In this document: positions 21,002 to 35,700 of the stretch, in pieces
Layout of the letters: the number at the start of each line of letters is the position of its first letter
Position numbering within the stretch: position 1 is the first letter of the stretch
Assembly (NCBI GenBank): GCA_033977485.1
Contig: CM066991.1
Location: 133,877,999 to 133,941,998 of the forward strand
Direction of reading: 5' to 3'
Length of the DNA stretch: 64,000 bases
Origin: Hydrangea macrophylla
Lineage: Eukaryota > Streptophyta > Magnoliopsida > Cornales > Hydrangeaceae
Made by a program: the position numbers and the translations under genes
Notes under the pieces: generated by a model
Seen by the model: only the letters and a program-made list of their open reading frames with translations
The model's database searches: none
Told to the model about the DNA's origin: nothing

Positions 21002-21815
21002 GGGACTGGAGAACAAACCCACATCGAAAGCTAGGAGGGGGGCCAAAGGGGAGAGTCGAAACCACCTAACCCCCCTTCCAAAGAGAAAGTGAGGGTACAT
21101 ACCATTGGACAAAGAAGGTTTACAGAAGAAGCCAAACCAACGGAGCTCCAGTTGCGGGCAATTGTGAACCAGGCTAACCCGAATCCCATGTTAACAAGTT
21201 TTAAATGCTTATACATGTGCATTCCCATTAACATTTTTGCATGTACAAGTTTTTTAATAAATTTCTATTTGCAATGCATAAAATTGGCTCATGTCGAGTC
21301 TTGTATCATTTTCTAACTGACTTTTATGAAATAGGAACATACTAACAGAGAATTTATTTTAAGAATCAAATTTTTTTGATACAAAACGTGTGTTTGAGTG
21401 CCTTTAGATTTATTTCAGCATATGTAGTGCCCACACAATAGAATCTATCGAACATGTTTACTTATACTCTCTCTGTCCCAATTTTAGAGTCCTACTTTTC
21501 TTTTTGAAATGTCCCAAAATAATAGTCAATTTTGAAAAGTCAAAGTATTTTATTATGAAATGTCAAAATTATTGAGATCAACATCATGTTGATCTGTCGA
21601 ACAGGTTTACAGTCCCAAAATAAGAGTCCTATTTGAGATACATAAAAACATGATTAGCATTTGTCCCTCTTCTCATTTTCTATTCGACTCTTATTAAGAC
21701 CAACATCATGTTGATTTGATTTATTTAATTATTTGTTTTGTTTTTTTTATTAAATAAAAAAAATTTAAAAGTGATTTTAGAAAACACTTGCACTCATACA
21801 TTTCAAAAACTGGAG
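21002..21815. other. Spacer with Stowaway-like remnant
   Basis: No gene recognised. From about 21466 the text CTCTCTCTGTCCCAATTTTA resembles a Stowaway/Mariner terminus, and related GTCCCAAAATAAGAGTCC recurs at about 21612. A perfect 19-bp odd palindrome GATCAACATCATGTTGATC starts at about 21576 and is partly repeated at about 21701. A matching right terminus is not convincing. Confidence 0.35.
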
Positions 21816-21822
21816 TATAGAG

Positions 21823-22114
21823 TGATGAAATTGTTGGTGTTTTCCTAGTTGTTAGGCTAGTGCTCCTTGTTTTTTTAGGCTTACTTCCAGTTATGTTGAA
21901 TAATTCCTCCTTCTTGAGGGGACAAGTTTGTTTTTCTGTTCAAGGTAGTCATGCCCCATGATTATAGGCCATGTAAAGTCGTGGGTTGTTATTTCCCTTT
22001 CTTTTTAAGTGTAAGGCTATTTAATAGTCATAGCAATTGTTCAATTCAATAAGAAAGTTTTCCAAAGCTAACGTCTATTCACAAATTTCTCTGTTTTTCT
22101 CTTTGATTCCAACA
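21823..22114 (+). repeat. 5' LTR of copia element
   Basis: 292 bp, TGATGAAATTG...CCAACA. It is closely similar to 29165-29456, differing by a few substitutions and short indels. Confidence 0.9.
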
Positions 22115-22116
22115 TC

Positions 22117-22128
22117 TGGTATCAGAGC
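22117..22128 (+). other. Copia primer binding site
   Basis: TGGTATCAGAGC two bases after the 5' LTR, the standard complement of the 3' end of initiator methionine tRNA. Confidence 0.95.
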
Positions 22129-22129
22129 C

Positions 22130-22731
22130 ATGGCATTCAGGAGTAGTTTTGTGCAACCTGCCATTCCAAAGTTCGATGGTCACTACGACCATTGGAGTAT
22201 GCTCATGGAGAATTTTCTGCATTCCAAAGAATATTGGAACCTGGTGGAGACAGGGATCACTGCTGCAGCAGAAGAAGGGACGGATCTTAGTGAGACACAG
22301 AAGAAGGCTATTGATGAACATAAGTTGAAAGATCTAAAGGCTAAGAACTACCTGTTCCAAGCCATTGATCGTTCGATATTGGAGACCATCTTGAAGGACA
22401 CTGCAAAGGATATATGGGATTCTTTGAAGCAGAAGTATCAAGGAACAGCATATGTGAAACATGCTCAATTGCAAGCTCTTCGCAAAGAGTTTGAAGTGCT
22501 GCACATGAAGGCTGGGGAATCGGTTAATGACTACTTCGGGAGAACTCTCATCATAGCTAACCAGATGAGAATTCATGGGGAGAAAATGGAGGATGTGATA
22601 ATCATTGAAAAAAATTTGAGGTCTATGACTTCAAAATATGATTACGTTGTATGTTCTATTGAGGAATCAAGTAACCTTGACACTTTGTCCATAGATGAGC
22701 TCCAAAGCAGTCTTTTGGTGCATGAACAAAG
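22130..22731 (+). pseudogene. gag: Copia gag, N-terminal part, cut by a solo LTR
   Basis: Starts MAFRSSFVQPAIPKFDG, the usual copia gag opening (DUF4219/UBN2 type; YDHWSMLMENFL, WDSLKQKYQG, LRKEFEVLHM). The ORF is open until the nested LTR enters after LLVHEQ. The gag resumes after 25732 with its zinc knuckle, so one insertion split a single gene. Confidence 0.88.
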
Positions 22732-24073
22732 TGTAACAACCTGCATTTTCATTTAATTTAAAATTGATGTCCATATTTAATTTAATTGTAATCGCATTGG
22801 CATATTTAAAATCAATTAGCATTGTCTGCTTTTATTTTATTTTCAGTCACATGTTTGGAATATTAATCTCTTATCTAATTCACATTTATATTTTATTGGG
22901 GGCCAAACTGCAATTTTACAAAATTAGTAATACCTGTGTGGATTTCAAAGTCTGTATTTCAAAACGGTGAAAATAACTTCTATGGACTCAATCAGTATTT
23001 TTATAAAACTAGAAAATCACTTCCTACGTTAAAATCAATTTTCTGTATTTTTGTGACGGACACCGCGCCACGAAAATACCAGTTTACTTTCAAAACTGTC
23101 CACACGGTGCTAAACGTTCACAGATATTGGAAGTGACCGATTTGGACACTTGCTTTATTTCCATTTATGGCAACTAATGATTGCCTTGCACTTGTTTGGG
23201 AATGTCTAGCTTGTGTGTGTTATTTTTGTGCCAAAAGCTAGATTCCCAAACAACTCTAGCTTGAACCCCTATATGCCTACTTAACTCTTGAGAATCTGTT
23301 GAGTTGTGTAGCTCATGTATATACGTATATACATATGTGCTGATCATTGTGTTAATATTAGAAATTAAAAACCAATTTGATTTGTAGAGTATTTGAGGCT
23401 TTACTTGGCCACCAAGTTCAACAATTGGGTTTTTCTATATAACCTTCATACACACACTTCAATCTGAATTCTTTGGAGTTAACCAAACACACAGAGAGAA
23501 AAGAGAAAGCAGAGAGTTCATCTTGTACATTTAGAGAAGAGAAGAGGAATTTCAATCCACCATAGCTAAGCTCAAGTGGATTCCTTATTTGGTCTCTCTT
23601 TCTCAACACTTATCTCTACACTCTTAATCAGTGAGTATTCTAAACTCACTACCAATGTAATTTCATGCTTAAGTACTGATTGTATATGTATATTGAAAAT
23701 CACCATTGATGAATTTTGGTATGAACTTTAAAGCTTGAAAACATGGATTTCCAAAACTTAACCAAAATTAGTTTTGTGAATGAAATATGATAGATTATAG
23801 TGTGTAGAGTATATGGTTGTAAAATTAGAGCTTAATTCGTTCATAGGAGAAAGTATATTAAGAATTAGTTTTTGACATGTTTTAGTTTTTCATAAAATTC
23901 AAGAGATATGATTTGATTCTTGTAAAATTAACCTTGGAATCTTAATCCTCATTTAAAAACAAAGAAAATCATATAAGATAAGGCTTGGTTGATCACAGAA
24001 TTGAAATGGGTCAAAAAGACCCCTGTTTTGCTGAAACAGAGAAGTCTGGGGGAAGAAGACGAAGCCTCAGCTT

Positions 24074-24384
24074 CATCTCGCGCCACGATCGCGCGCGCGA
24101 GAAATCGCGCGAGCGGCCCGCGCGAGCGACCCTTCGCGCGAGCGGCCCGCGCGCGCGAGGTGGGCTTCCTCAGGCAGACGTAAGAGTTTATATATATATA
24201 TTGAAATTTTGGACAGATCGCGCGAGCGAGGGTCGCGCGAGAACCCCTTCGCGCGAGCGATCCGCGCGCGCGACCTTGCTTTCCTCAAGCAGTCAGAGAA
24301 GTTTATTAAATAAAGGAAAATGGGCTTATCGCGCGAGCGGCCCGCGCGAGCGACCCTTCGCGCGAGCGGCCCGCGCGCGCGAGG
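24074..24384. repeat. Three GC-rich GCGCGAGCG repeat clusters
   Basis: Blocks at about 24080-24165, 24217-24275 and 24330-24382 consist of GCGCGAGCG and GCGCGCGCGA words with the shared phrase GCGAGCGACCCTTCGCGCGA. They are exceptionally CpG-dense for this AT-rich window. Confidence 0.85.
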
Positions 24385-24674
24385 TATTGCAGTTTCTGTT
24401 TTTGTCTGTTTTTCTGTTAAGGGACTGTTTGGATGAAATTTATATACTGTTAAGGCTCTGTTTGGGATATTTAGTTAATCAGAACTCTTTTTGGTTATGT
24501 TTGAATGATTAAAACATTGTAGTATGACTCATTGATCCCCGTACGCGTGTTGTTCCTTTAATTCAGCATTTTTGTTTTCACTTAAGTGCATACCATTCAT
24601 GTGGGTCAGTGGTACATGCATTTGGGTGTCAGTCTGTGTGGAAAAGAGTAATGGTAGTGTGGAAAGGGTATGAG

Positions 24675-25035
24675 TTTGTGTTTGCGGTCGTGGTTGTGGT
24701 TGAGTATGAGTTTGTGGTTGTGGTTGTGGTTGTGGTTGTGGTTGCGGTTGTGGAAGAGGGTATCTTTGAAATGCGACGGTGGCAAATAAGGACACTCCCT
24801 GACGCCCATGGAAGCGTTAAAGTGTGTGAAGCCGAACTCGGACATTCCCTGGCACCCATGGTAGTGCTAAAGTGTGGCCTACGGACACTCCCTGATAACT
24901 CAAGTCTGGATACTGTGTGAGGGGTTGCCCCGGTATTTGCATGGCAGTTAGGGTATTCAAAGTGTGAGGCATTGGACACTCCCTGGTACCCCGGACCAAA
25001 GTGTGAGGCAAACTGGACACTCCCTGGCGCCCCGT
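24675..25035. repeat. GGTTGT microsatellite and CACTCCCTGG tandem repeats in solo LTR
   Basis: A GTGGTT-type hexamer run (about 24675-24752) is followed by at least five diverged units carrying GGACACTCCCTGG and CTAAAGTGTGG. Confidence 0.75.
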
Positions 25036-25732
25036 TGCTAAAGTGTGGCTATCTGAGTGTTTCAAAGATACCAGGAGTAGGATAGTGGGTTGTTGTGGCT
25101 GTCGAGAGAAAAGAGTCGGCAAGATGAGTGTGGTGCATTGTTTCTCATACACGGTCTCATCTGTGTAAATTTACCCTCTTTAAATAATGTTGTGAATGTT
25201 TTCTAAATGAGCTCCTTACTTCAATTATAAACTTGTGAATTTAAATGGGAATTGGAAAAAGGTAAGTTGGTATGATTTACATTCAAAGTCATGTTTTTAA
25301 TACTCACCAGCTTCTTGAAGCTGACGACGTTGATGCGTCCTGGACATTCGTGTTCAGGCTTTTCAGGTTTTAACCAGGAGGAAACATATGACTACGCTAA
25401 TTGAGGTGGCTGCTGTTGGAATAAAGAAACTGTTTACTTTATGCATTAAGTTTATTTGTTTGAGTTTTAAACTGTTTTGTTTTAAGGATGACTGTAACAG
25501 ACTCTAAGTTATTATTTTAGTTTCAAGGCGGTTTGTGCCTTAGTTGACCCCGGTTTATAAGATGTAATAAGATAGAAAATTTTTGTAAGCCTTGGTTGCT
25601 TTACTCTGATTATTATGTTTTGTTGTTTGACGTTTGGGACGGAATCGATCCTTCAAATTGTCGCGACCTACGGGTCCATAAAGGAAATTAAACGCTTTCC
25701 TTATTTATGCTACGTCGGGGCGTGACACAAAG

Positions 25733-27254
25733 GATCAACCGGTACACGGTAGACGAACAAGCCCTTCAAATCACTCATGGACCCCAACAAGGAGGAAGAC
25801 GTGGCGGCCGAGCCACCTACCGCGGAAGAGAAAGAGGAAGGGGTAGGTCTGGGTTTGACAAATCTACCATAGAATGCTACAATTGTCATGAGCTAGGGCA
25901 TTTTCAATGGGAATGTCCTAAGGGAACCAAGGAACAAACAACAAATTATGTAGAAGCAAAGGAAGAGATGTTGTTGATGGATCTTGTGGATTTCAAAGAG
26001 GCTGCACCACCCAACCACATTTGGTTTCTTGATTCTGGGTGTAATAATCACATGTGTGGCAACAAAGACTTGTTTTGTGATCTTGATACCAGCTTTCGAG
26101 GATCGGTGAAGCTGGGTAATGACTCGAGTCTTACCGTACAAGGCAAGGGCAAGGTTCGAATGAAGGTAAATGGGATTGTGCTTGTGATTACGGGAGTCTT
26201 TTACGTACCAGATTTGAAGAATAATTTGTTGAGCATAGGTCAGTTGCAAGAAAAGGGGATGGCAGTACTTTTTCAACAGGGAAAATGCAAAATCTTTCAT
26301 GCAGAGCAAGGCTTAATCATGGAAACCGAGATGACACATAACAGGATGTTTGTTGTGCTCGCCCATGGTTCACCAAAGGAACAACAAATGTTTCTCCTCT
26401 TTCACCACAGATCAAGCAAACATTTGGCATTGTCGATATGGGCATCTCAGCTGGAATGGGCTCAAAGTGCTCCAACAAAAAAGAACATGGTAACAGGGTT
26501 ACCTCAGTTTCAAGTCTCTCAAAAGGTGTGTGAAGATTGCTTGGTAGGAAGACAGCACCGTGATCTATTTCCAAACAAAAGCATGTGGAGAGCCTCCACC
26601 ACTCTTCAGCTGGTGCACGCTGACATATGTGGACCAATCAACCCAATTTCAAATAGCAACAAACAGTATCTAATCACCTTCATTGATGATTTCAGCCGAA
26701 AAACTTGGGTTTACTTCTTGATGGAGAAGTCAGAAGCATTTGTCACATTCAAGTCCTATAAAGAAAGAGTTGAGAAGGAAACAGGGACATTCATACGGAG
26801 TCTTCGAACAGATCGTGGGGGAGAGTTCACATCACAGGAGTTTACAAATTTCTGTAATGCAAATAGAATCCATAGACAGTTGACAGCTGCCTACACTCCT
26901 CAACAAAATGGCATCACGGAACGGAAGAATCGTACTATTATGAATATGGTGCGAAGTATGTTGTCAGCAAAATGAATTCCCAAAACCTTCTGGCCTGAAG
27001 CGGTGAATTGGACTATGCATGTGCTGAATCGATGCCCGACTCTTGCCGTGAAGAACAAGACATCGGAGGAGGCGTGGAGTGGACTCAAACCATCAGTAGA
27101 TCACTTTCGGGTTTTTGGTTATATTTCTCACGTGCATGTACCAGACAACAAAAAAGTTAAGCTCGATGCCAAGAGTTTCAAATGCGTTTTGTTGGGAGTA
27201 AGTGAGGAATCTAAAGCTTATAGACTATTTGATCCTATTTCAAAAAAAAAATAA
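25733..27254 (+). pseudogene. Copia gag C-terminus, protease and integrase
   Basis: Resumes the gag frame after the nested LTR. The zinc knuckle CYNCHELGHFQWEC fits CX2CX4HX4C. The protease active site is WFLDSGCNNHMCG. Integrase shows the DDE core (ADICGPI, FIDDFSRKTWVYF, RTDRGGEF, TPQQNGITERKNRT). A TGA at 26973-26975 interrupts the integrase; the same frame continues to about 27250, where a run of ten A residues breaks the frame. Confidence 0.9.
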
Positions 27255-29132
27255 TTATTAGCCGAGACGTGGTGTTTGAAGAAGATCAACAATAGAGTTG
27301 GGAAGGTGATGGTCATACACAAGTCGTATTGGCTGATCTTGAGTGGGAAACTGACGAAGAAGTAGGAATAAAAGGTGAGAGGAATGAAGAAGAGTTTGAA
27401 GCCGATGAAGAGTTTGGAGAGATTGAAGGCTCGTATGATCAAAATGGAGGAGACACTTCACATGGTGATAATCCACCACGTGAAGCCTGAGCTCGGAGGC
27501 CACCAGTTTGGATGAGAGACTATGAGTCTGGCCAAGATCTCTCTGATGAAGAAATTGCAAACATGACACATTTGGCCTTGTTCACTGATGGGGATCTCGT
27601 GACATTCGAAGAGGCCGTGAAGTCTGAAAAATGGAGGCAAGCCATGGATCAAGAAATACAAGCCTTAGAGAGGAACGATACATGGGAACTAATGGCGCTG
27701 CCACCAGGAGGAAAAACCATAGGAGTGAAGTGGGTTTTAAAGACAAAATTATATGAAAATGGGGAAGTGGACAAGTACAAAGCTCGGTTAGTTGCTAAGG
27801 GGTACTGCCAGCAATATGGAATTGATTATGCTGAAGTATTCGCACCAGTAGCTCGCTTGGACACCATTCAAATTGTCATAACTCTTGCTGCTCAGAAAGC
27901 TGGGTGATTTACCAACTCAACGTCAAGTCAGCTTTTCTACATGGGAAAATTAATGAGAGGTCTTTGTTGATCAGCCTCCGGGTTATGAGCAGAAAGGGCA
28001 TGAATCCAAGGTCTATCGACTCAAAAAGGCCTTGTATGGACTCAAACAGGCCCCCCGAGCCTGGTATAGTCGCATTGAGGCATATTTCATCAAAGAAGGC
28101 TTCACCAAATGTCCCTACGAGTACACTTTATTCATTAAAACTGCGGGTGTAGGTAAAATCTTAATTGTGTGTCTTTATGTTGATGATCTCATCTTTACTG
28201 GCAATGATCAATTGATGTTCGAACAATTTAAGAAATCAATGACGATTGAATTTGACATGACTGATCTTGGAAAAATGAGATATTTCCTTGGTATTGAGGT
28301 GCTACAAAGGACTGATGGTATTTTCATCAGTCAAAGAAAGTATGCTCAAGAAGTTCTGCAGAGGTTCAATATGGATCAGTGCAACTCAGTACACAATCCG
28401 GTGGTCCCTGGCTTTAAACTCACGAAAGATAAAGAGGGATTTGAAGTTGATAGTACTCTCTACAAGCAGATGGTGGGAAGTCTCATGTATTTAACTACCA
28501 CACATCCAGATTTGATGTTTATTGTCAGCTTAATCAGTAGGTACATGGAGCGTCCTACTGAGTCTCATTTGCTGGCAGCAAAAAGGGCTCTGAGGTACGT
28601 AAAAGGCACGGTCAGTTTTGGGATGTTCTATACGAAGGGAGGAAGAGAAGAGCTCATTGGGTACACGGACAGCGACTATGCTGGTGATCAGGATGACAGA
28701 AAAAACACCTCAGGTTATGTCTTTCTAATGAACTCAGGAGCTATTTCTTGGTCGTCAAAGAAACAACCGGTTGTCACTCTTTCTACCACCGAAGTCGACT
28801 TCATAGCAACAGCATCAAGTGCCTGCCAAGTCGTGTTGTTAAGAAGAATTATGAAGAGTCTCAATCAAGTACAGAGTAGTCCAACGGTGGTGTATTGTGA
28901 CAATATCTCAGCGATCAAACTCTCGAAGAACCCGGTGATACATGGTCGTAGTAAGCACATAGATGTAAGGTTTCACTTCCTTCGAGATCTTGTCAGAGAT
29001 GGAGTCGTGGTGCTAATTCAATGTTCTACACAAGATCAAGTTGCAGATGTTCTAACAAAACCATTGAAGCTTGATGTATTTCTGAAGATGCGAGGATTTC
29101 TAGGTGTGTGTGAACATCTAGGTGTAAACTGA
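27255..29132 (+). pseudogene. Copia RT and RNase H, multiply broken
   Basis: After the A10 run the coding frame carries TAG at 27293-27295, TGA at 27488-27490 and TGA at 27905-27907. RT starts near 27600 ([19 protein letters not shown]). Two more frame changes occur between about 27905 and 28030, then the frame is open from 28032 to 29132: YGLKQAPRAWYSRI, catalytic YVDDLIF near 28178, then copia RNase H (GYTDSDYAGDQDDRKNTSGY, HIDVRFHFLRD, ADVLTKPL). The 3' third is well preserved, so decay is concentrated around the integrase-RT junction. Confidence 0.9.
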
Positions 29133-29147
29133 ATGTCAATGGCATTC

Positions 29148-29164
29148 AGTTTAAGGGAGGATGA
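29148..29164 (+). other. Copia polypurine tract
   Basis: AAGGGAGGATGATGA directly before the 3' LTR. Confidence 0.6.
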
Positions 29165-29456
29165 TGATGAAACTATTGGTGTTTTCGTAGTTGTTAGGCT
29201 AGTGCTCCTTGTGTTTTTTAGGCTTACTTCCAGTTATGTTGGATAATTCCTGCTTCTTGAGGGACAAGTTTGTTTTTCTGTTCAAGGTAGTCATGCCCCA
29301 TGATTATAGACCATGTAAAGTCGTGGGTTGTTATTTCCCTTTCTTTTTCAGTGTAAGGCTATTTAATAGTCATAGCAATTGTTCAATTCAATAAGAAAGT
29401 TTTCCAAAGCTAACGTCTATTCACAAATCTCTCTGTTTTTCTCTTTGATTCCAACA
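29165..29456 (+). repeat. 3' LTR of copia element
   Basis: 292 bp, TGATGAAACTATTGG...CCAACA, partner of 21823-22114. Confidence 0.9.
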
Positions 29457-31003
29457 TATAGAACCTTAATGCTTATGAGTAGATAGCATGCCCAATCTAG
29501 AAATTATTTCAACATAATTTCTTATTAAACCAGCATGGCATTGTTTTTGTCCAATAAAAACACACACATCCTACTTTATTCGTTCCGAACAAATTAGGAT
29601 TTGCAAAATTTCCTGAAAGTTACCCTAAGAAACTTTGATGTAGGGTGAAAAGCTGATAAGAAAGTAAGGAGATGGAGGGAGGGAGGAGCTATGGACTTCG
29701 ATGATACCCAATCAGTTGTCTTCTGTGCTCAACTTCTTCTCAGGCATTTGCTCTAATCGCTTAATTCCCTCCTAATATACCATGAATGCAAACTCTCTCC
29801 CTCTATACAAGTCTCTGTGCATATTCACACGCACGCACTCAAACAAACATGATTATTGATCTTCTATGGCATAAAGCTCTCCGTGACTATCTTGTATCAT
29901 GAAAGGCTGCCTGAGGGCAATTAAGTTCTCATTTTATTCGACTCCGAGTCGATAAGAAACTCTGTACTTGTTTATATCTATTGATGCATGTACAATGTAT
30001 CTATCAAAATTTGGATAGACAATGACAAGGAAAAGTGGTTTGTGCACTCTTGCAGTGCGATGCAACTATATATAAGTACGGAATCTACGCAGAGAGTTTT
30101 GAACTTGGAACAAGTACCTCAAAATGACAACCGTATGCACACATGATATGTAAAGCAATAATGCTTGGGTTTTCGAAAATGGGCACAGAATTTGTACACC
30201 GAAAAATCATGGCCATTTATTTCAGTGGCTCCCACGCCGAAGTGTATGGAGCCCACTAAAATGAATGGCCCTAATTTCTTGGTGCACAAATTCTGTGCAC
30301 ATTTTCGGTGCCTATATCATTATTGTATATAAAGCGAGGAAATGAAAATAACAGCATTAACTTTGGCAATTGAACACCTCAAATACCCAACAATGCAATA
30401 AACATCGATGCACATGCTACAGAATAAACTAGGCATAGAAACTGCCCCCAACATTCTGCACAAGACCTTAATTTTGTTCACAACAGCGAAAAAGACAATC
30501 TTTTCTCTCCAAAATAATCAAATAACTAACTGAGCACCCCAAGTGCCAATACTCTCAAGCCTTCCCAACTTCAATGAATGCCGATAATTAGATAGGAAAG
30601 AGAAATAAATTAACTGTTTGTAGGATTCACTGATTCAGATTTAGTGCACAGTGATTGAATCAAATAAAGCCACGAATGTCGGCCACAATTTGAGAGAGAG
30701 AGACCATCAAATGACAGCATGCTAAACAATAGACATCATGTGCAAAATGCCAATACCTATGTATAAGGCGAGCTGTGTGCGACAGAACACAAGTTAATCA
30801 TAAAGCAAGAAGTTTCTTTCATATCACTAAGAATAAAGTAAACATAAAGTTGACAACACAATGCAAGTTCTTCTACTTGAATAATAAAACACTCTCCAAA
30901 AACTGACACATTCAAGGAAAACTAAGTCGAGATTCTTCCAATTGCTGACAAGAAGGAAAAAGAACTTCAAACCTCCCCCAAAACAAAAAAGGAACATCGA
31001 AAT
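29457..31003. other. Intergenic region downstream of RPL7, with a hairpin MITE
   Basis: AT-rich. I see no gene. It contains the hairpin element at about 30173-30308 and presumably the RPL7 3' UTR just left of 31004. Confidence 0.5.
30173..30308. mobile_element. Hairpin MITE
   Basis: Left arm TCGAAAATGGGCACAGAATT pairs with the reverse complement of the right arm (CCGAAAATGTGCACAGAATT); pairing extends about 60 bp on each side to a loop near 30240. Target duplication not clear. Confidence 0.7.
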
Positions 31004-33572
<2,569 letters not shown>

Positions 33573-33687
33573 ATCTATACCAACAATAGAACCAAAAATA
33601 GAAGCTGATAAAATATTTCCTTTTGGTGCTTTTTGAGTAAAATACTACTTATCAAAAATGTGTACACACAAAGGGACCAAGGGTGTC

Positions 33688-33688
33688 T

Positions 33689-33716
<28 letters not shown>
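33688..33716. repeat. (AC)n microsatellite in RPL7 5'-UTR intron
   Basis: About 14 AC dinucleotides, flanked on both sides by near-identical AAGGGRCCAAGGGTGTCT phrases. Confidence 0.9.
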
Positions 33717-33720
<4 letters not shown>

Positions 33721-34221
33721 GGCCAAGGGTGTCTCAGCTACAATGTAAATATGAAGGAAAGCAAGAAAAACAAGTTGGATCCTATGTTTAATGTTAGCTA
33801 TAAGGTTCAACTTAGCTGGATTACATAGTTGTAATACAACAAAATTTCAGAACAACGAAATATATAACTACACCAACACCGACAACAAAAAAAAATCCAA
33901 TTTGTTTACTTTTTCCTACATTTTCTCAGCAACCAAACACTGGACAAGCTTATACATAGATTTATCAAAACGATTCGAACAATCAGAAGTGTATCTATCA
34001 AACCAAAATTTGAAACAGCCATTTGTGCATTACTCAAACATAAGATCCCAAAATTTAAACTTCCTTAACAACCAACCTCTAGATTCAGCTTTAATCATAT
34101 GAATACAGAACAAAAATAAGAGAGAGGCAAAATGAAGAGGTATAAACAAACCCTAGATTCGTATAACGATCGTAGATCATTCGAAATGACAACGAAGTGA
34201 ATCCAAATAAGAAGACTCACC

Positions 34222-34343
34222 GACTTGTGTGAGGCTTTGTTGAAGATAGAACTAGAGAGAGGCACAAGTTCTGCAGTTGAGCTCTCGAAGCAGAGAGTTA
34301 AATTAGGGTTTTGTAGGGTTTGTTTGTTTTTGGGCTTGGGCTT
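34222..34343 (-). promoter_or_regulatory. RPL7 5' exon and promoter: telo boxes and site II motifs
   Basis: On the minus strand two AAACCCTA telo boxes (34304-34311 and 34314-34321) lie just upstream of the untranslated first exon, and two tandem TGGGCT site II motifs (read on the plus strand, 34331-34336 and 34337-34342) precede them. The pairing of telo box with site II elements is a known hallmark of plant ribosomal protein gene promoters, so it supports both the gene identity and the start region. Confidence 0.75.
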
Positions 34344-34469
34344 GGACTGGAGCTGATTTTTATTCAAGACAATTTACATATGTGTGATTCATGGTCAAGT
34401 TAATGGACCCATCTAAAAAACCAAACGAGATCCAATTTGGCAGCGTTTTTTTTTTTTTAAGTAATATTT

Positions 34470-35060
34470 TGCTTCCCAAATTTTTATCTAAAAAAAAAGG
34501 TGCTTTTCAAATGATATGACAGTGTGAGAGCAGTTAAATTTTAATTGGAAGTTGTTTATCTGGCCCTATTAACACATCATTTGGAAAGCACTTTTGGGAT
34601 ATAAATGCTTCTCAAATTTTTATCCCAAAAGTACCTCTCAAATGATATGGCAGTGTGCCAGATTTAGGCTTGGTTTGGCCCCCACGTGGTATTTTAAAAG
34701 GAACTTATGAAATTTATTACTAAGTTGTTTGATAATTTTATACAATTGACACACTACTCTTCAAAAAGACATCATGAAATCAAAAAGCAACCTTGAGTTT
34801 TTAAAAGCTCTATTCTAGAGCTTCTAAAAGCTCTCCCAAAAAAGCCCTAAATTAAATTTTTACAAAGCTCAAAAACTAGTTACTAAATAAATTAACATGA
34901 AATTGTGCTTTAAAAAATGAGAAGCACCAAAATGGGGGTCAAACTAAGCCTTAATACAGTGGGATCAGTTGAATTTTAATTGTAAGTTTTTACTTGGCCT
35001 CACTGCCACATCATTTGGAAACACTTTTGGTATAGAAATTTAGAAAGCATGGCATTTTTC
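34470..35060. mobile_element. TIR element remnant with nested insert
   Basis: The left end (GCTTCCCAAATTTTTATC...CAAATGATATGACAGTG) matches the reverse complement of the right end (GCTTTCTAAATTTCTATACC...CCAAATGATGTGGCAGTG). A further copy of the terminus lies near 34590-34655, and an unrelated AAAGCTC-rich segment at about 34668-34953 seems to be nested. No coding capacity. Confidence 0.5.
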
Positions 35061-35319
35061 ATTTTTTTTTCCCCAAAAAAAGACCAGTGAGCCATGCACC
35101 TAAGTGTGCCTAAGCTTTTGTTAGTCATAACAAATCCCCCTTCTGTTTATTGAATAATGTTTGATTTATTATAATATATCTAAATTACTATTATCTAATT
35201 GTTAAAGATTGAAATGACCTTGGGACTAGCATATGGTTCCATCACTTTCTCTTCCAGTTGAAAATTATATAAATTTAAAAACTATTTATACGAGAAGACA
35301 TGGAAAAACAAAATCATAA

Positions 35320-35700
35320 TTTTTTTTAAGAATGGCACCAATCCAGAAGATGGTTCCCTCCAAATAAAAGGCTAAGATATCAATAGGCTAAGGTGATTCC
35401 ATCATAAAATTATAGCCATGGGGGCATTCAAGAAACAAGTGATCCACAGATTCGGTGGAAGAGATGCAGAGACCACAGTTTGCACATTCCACATGGAAAC
35501 GGACAGCCAAGAAAGACCATAGTTGGGAGGGCTCTCGAGATAATTTTCCAAATGAAGTATTTGTGATGTTCATGCAGATGGGCTTCCCAAAGGGATTTCC
35601 AACAAAAGGAAGAGAGATCCCCAAACTGTAAGCCTGATCCCTAAGGTAGGCGGACTTTACAGAAAACAAACCTTTATTCTCAGGAACCCAAATGAGTTTG
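35320..35700 (-). pseudogene. LINE fragment: zf-RVT region and 3' end
   Basis: Encodes LIWVPENKGLFSVKSAYL followed by a cysteine/histidine cluster CANCGLCISSTESVDHLFLEC, the zinc-binding domain at the C-terminus of plant non-LTR reverse transcriptases (zf-RVT). The run of T at about 35319-35327 on the plus strand may be the LINE poly(A) tail. Continues rightward at 37747-37861 across an LTR insertion. Confidence 0.8.

Larger units (their letters stand above)
22732..25727 (+). mobile_element. Solo LTR (2996 bp) nested in copia gag
   Basis: Begins TGTAACAACCTGC and ends GGGGCGTGACA, with perfect 5-bp target duplication CAAAG (22727-22731 and 25728-25732). No internal retroviral sequence. Termini match the TGTAAC...GTGACA style of the chromovirus LTR at the right end of the window. 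Contains GC-rich GCGCGAGCG clusters, a GGTTGT microsatellite and a CACTCCCTGG tandem region. Its short ORFs look spurious. Confidence 0.93.
21823..29456 (+). mobile_element. Ty1/copia retrotransposon, interrupted and decayed
   Basis: Two 292-bp LTRs (21823-22114, 29165-29456) flank gag, protease, integrase, RT and RNase H in copia order. Without the 3-kb nested solo LTR it is about 4.6 kb. TATAG(A) occurs at 21816-21821 and 29457-29462, a probable target duplication, although the left copy ends one or two bases short of the LTR. Multiple stops and frameshifts in pol make it non-autonomous. Confidence 0.93.

Noticed and set aside
24073..24512. Arginine/alanine-rich ORFs on both strands
   Set aside because: Products of the GCGCGAGCG repeats; open in several frames because GC-rich repeats lack stop codons.
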